Source: Fimenecus sp963624605
GTDB lineage: Bacteria > Bacillota > Clostridia > Oscillospirales > Acutalibacteraceae
Reading direction: 5' to 3'
NCBI GenBank assembly: GCA_963624605.1
Contig: CAVFQD010000077.1
Coordinates: 1-6,054, forward strand
Length of the DNA: 6,054 nt
The notes under the pieces are model-generated. The model had not been told where the DNA came from and searched no databases. It was given only the letters and a program-made list of their open reading frames with translations. A program made the translations under genes and the position numbers. Each line of letters starts with the position of its first letter. The first letter of the stretch is position 1. Positions 5,456 to 6,054 of this stretch are shown piece by piece.

Positions 5456-5483
5456 AAGGCGGGAATTGCTTCCTGCCTTTTTT
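5456..5483 (+). terminator. Intrinsic terminator of the rplU-prp-rpmA operon
   Basis: A 10-bp stem, AAGGCGGGAA (5456-5465) with TTCCTGCCTT (5470-5479), has one G-U pair and the loop TTGC, and runs into a T6 tract (5478-5483). It starts 18 bp after the rpmA stop. Read from the minus strand it lacks a clean U-run, so it mainly serves the plus-strand operon. Confidence 0.92.
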
Positions 5484-5489
5484 CTTTTG

Positions 5490-5831
5490 TTAAATATCGC
5501 AGGGATTGAGCAGATAAATTTTATATGTGCGCATAACGCCTATACGGTCCCTGTATAAAAGGCTTGCCGACTCAAGCTCTCTGAAGACCTTTATCGCTGT
5601 GTTTCCCGTGCAGCCGAGTATTTCGCAGGCGGTGTCTACGGTGCAAAAAACAAATATCTCGCCGTCTGTATCGCACAGACCGTTCTTTGCCGACAGCCTT
5701 GCGCGGTCGAAAAGGTAAATATAAAGAAGTCTTGCATTTGCCGAAAGCGAGGTAAACCGTTTATCGGTAAAAAAGCACTTCGGGCAAATTGCGTAGCTGT
5801 CAAACGGAAGCCAAATATCCGTTGCTTTCAT
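5490..5831 (-). CDS. Solitary RepA_N-type (replication initiator A N-terminal) winged-helix protein
   Basis: A 113-residue protein matching the N-terminal domain of RepA_N replication initiators of Firmicutes plasmids and integrative elements. The family pattern is clear at residues 20-62: FFTDKRFTSLSANARLLY, then LFDRARLSAKNGLCDTDGEIF. A winged-helix DNA-binding region follows at about 64-95 (TVDTACEILGCTGNTAIKVF). Full RepA_N initiators are usually about 300 residues with a variable C-terminal part; this one stops after the wing. It could be a truncated relic, a domain-only regulator, or part of a mobile-element remnant. Two start codons exist: the ATG at 5840 abuts the GGGAG ribosome site (5841-5845) with no spacing, so the ATG at 5831 (9 nt spacing) is preferred. 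Four or more cysteines (C16, C19, C53, C63) are notable for such a small protein, but no metal site is claimed. It converges on the ribosomal operon terminator. Confidence 0.78.
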   Translation of the reverse strand: MKATDIWLPFDSYAICPKCFFTDKRFTSLSANARLLYIYLFDRARLSAKNGLCDTDGEIFVFCTVDTACEILGCTGNTAIKVFRELESASLLYRDRIGVMRTYKIYLLNPCDI

Positions 5832-5839
5832 AAAAATCA

Positions 5840-5890
5840 TCTCCCATATATAGCCGTAACTCGGGAGATATGTAAACCGAAAGCCGTTAC
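5840..5890 (-). promoter_or_regulatory. Possible control region of the RepA_N-domain gene
   Basis: On the minus strand TCTCCC (5868-5863) can pair with GGGAGA (5845-5840), a 6-bp stem with a 17-nt loop that would cover the ribosome site. Two near-identical 9-mers, GTAACGGCT (5890-5882) and GTTACGGCT (5860-5852), lie in direct repeat 30 bp apart, about three helical turns, as operator half-sites might. TTTACA (5876-5871), an 18-bp gap and TATATA (5852-5847) resemble a promoter, but that start site would fall at or past the ribosome site. All of this is a hypothesis from short motifs. Confidence 0.35.
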
Positions 5891-5935
5891 ATTTTCACAA
5901 ATTCGAGAAAATGCGGCTTCACATTCAAATTTTGA

Positions 5936-6002
5936 GTGCAAGTAAATATCTTATGAAAAGAAGAGAAAAAGTAATTTTTATTTTTATTATTTTTATTTGC
6001 AC
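5936..6002. repeat. Inverted repeat enclosing an AT-rich tract
   Basis: GTGCAAGTAAA (5936-5946) and TTTATTTGCAC (5992-6002) pair at 10 of 11 positions, with the remaining pair G-U in plus-strand RNA. They enclose about 45 bp of purine-rich then T-rich sequence (5947-5991), including AAAAAGTAATTTTT (5967-5980). The tract lies upstream of the RepA_N-domain gene. Its purpose is unknown; low complexity makes chance pairing possible. Confidence 0.4.
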
Positions 6003-6054
6003 GCAATTTTTGAGTTTTCGCCGATTGAAATTTGCGTTTTGCAGGGATTGCTAA
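5953..6054 (+). CDS. Doubtful 33-codon frame, hydrophobic microprotein candidate
   Basis: An ATG at 5953 opens a 33-residue frame with a basic N-terminus (MKRREK) followed by a hydrophobic run (VIFIFIIFICTQFLSF), and its TAA is the last codon of the window. This is the shape of a small single-span membrane peptide, but T-rich DNA gives such runs by chance and no ribosome site precedes the ATG. I recognise no homologue. It is listed because nothing else explains the stretch; I consider it more likely non-coding. Confidence 0.15.
   Translation: MKRREKVIFIFIIFICTQFLSFRRLKFAFCRDC

Noticed and set aside
5847..5876. TTTACA-N18-TATATA as the minus-strand promoter of the RepA_N-domain gene
   Set aside because: Transcription would begin at about 5840, after the ribosome site at 5841-5845, giving a message without it. 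It is kept only as a remark in the control-region entry.
5499..6050. GCAGGGATTG direct repeats (5499-5508 and 6041-6050) flanking the RepA_N-domain gene as attachment sites or target duplications
   Set aside because: The match is exactly 10 bp with no extension; by a rough estimate, several 10-bp pairs are expected by chance in 6 kb.

Overview
The window looks like a chromosomal segment of a low-to-mid GC Clostridia-type Firmicute, plausibly Oscillospiraceae/Ruminococcaceae. The main evidence is the rplU-prp-rpmA cluster: its L27 carries the N-terminal extension that the protease Prp removes, a Firmicutes/Fusobacteria trait. SigA-like promoters, AGGAGG-type ribosome sites and palindromic intergenic repeats fit this. 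Genus placement is an inference.

Layout. (1) 1-2056, plus strand: a tight three-gene run made of a cysteine synthase-family PLP enzyme (5' end outside the window), a HemG-like flavodoxin-domain protein and a seven-helix hemolysin III/TrhA-family membrane protein. The spacing is +12 bp and then an 8-bp overlap, so they are probably co-transcribed, although no shared pathway is evident. (2) 2057-2690: about 630 bp without a credible gene. It holds a mosaic of short repeats: a 7-bp tandem array, a run of small hairpins, two inverted copies of a GGACAG-type palindrome and a CCTCCC/GGGAGG hairpin. A terminator-like hairpin and a good extended -10 promoter for the next gene follow. (3) 2691-4220: a membrane-anchored GH25 muramidase. 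(4) 4221-4509: a decayed second copy of the repeat mosaic, which overlaps the end of the muramidase gene, then a strong UP/-35/-10 promoter and a structured leader. (5) 4510-5437: rplU (L21), prp and rpmA (L27), closed by a strong intrinsic terminator. obg, which often follows rpmA, is absent from this position. (6) 5490-5831, minus strand: a small, apparently solitary RepA_N-type winged-helix protein converging on the ribosomal operon, with possible control elements upstream. (7) 5841-6054: AT-rich DNA with an inverted repeat and one doubtful 33-codon frame.

Most genes are ordinary housekeeping or accessory genes, and I see no clear new multi-gene system. The observations most worth following are the structured intergenic repeat family, whose copies differ by compensatory stem changes; the way that family supplies the end of the GH25 gene; the stand-alone RepA_N-domain gene with a possible hairpin over its ribosome site; and prp, which lacks a Shine-Dalgarno between two ribosomal protein genes.
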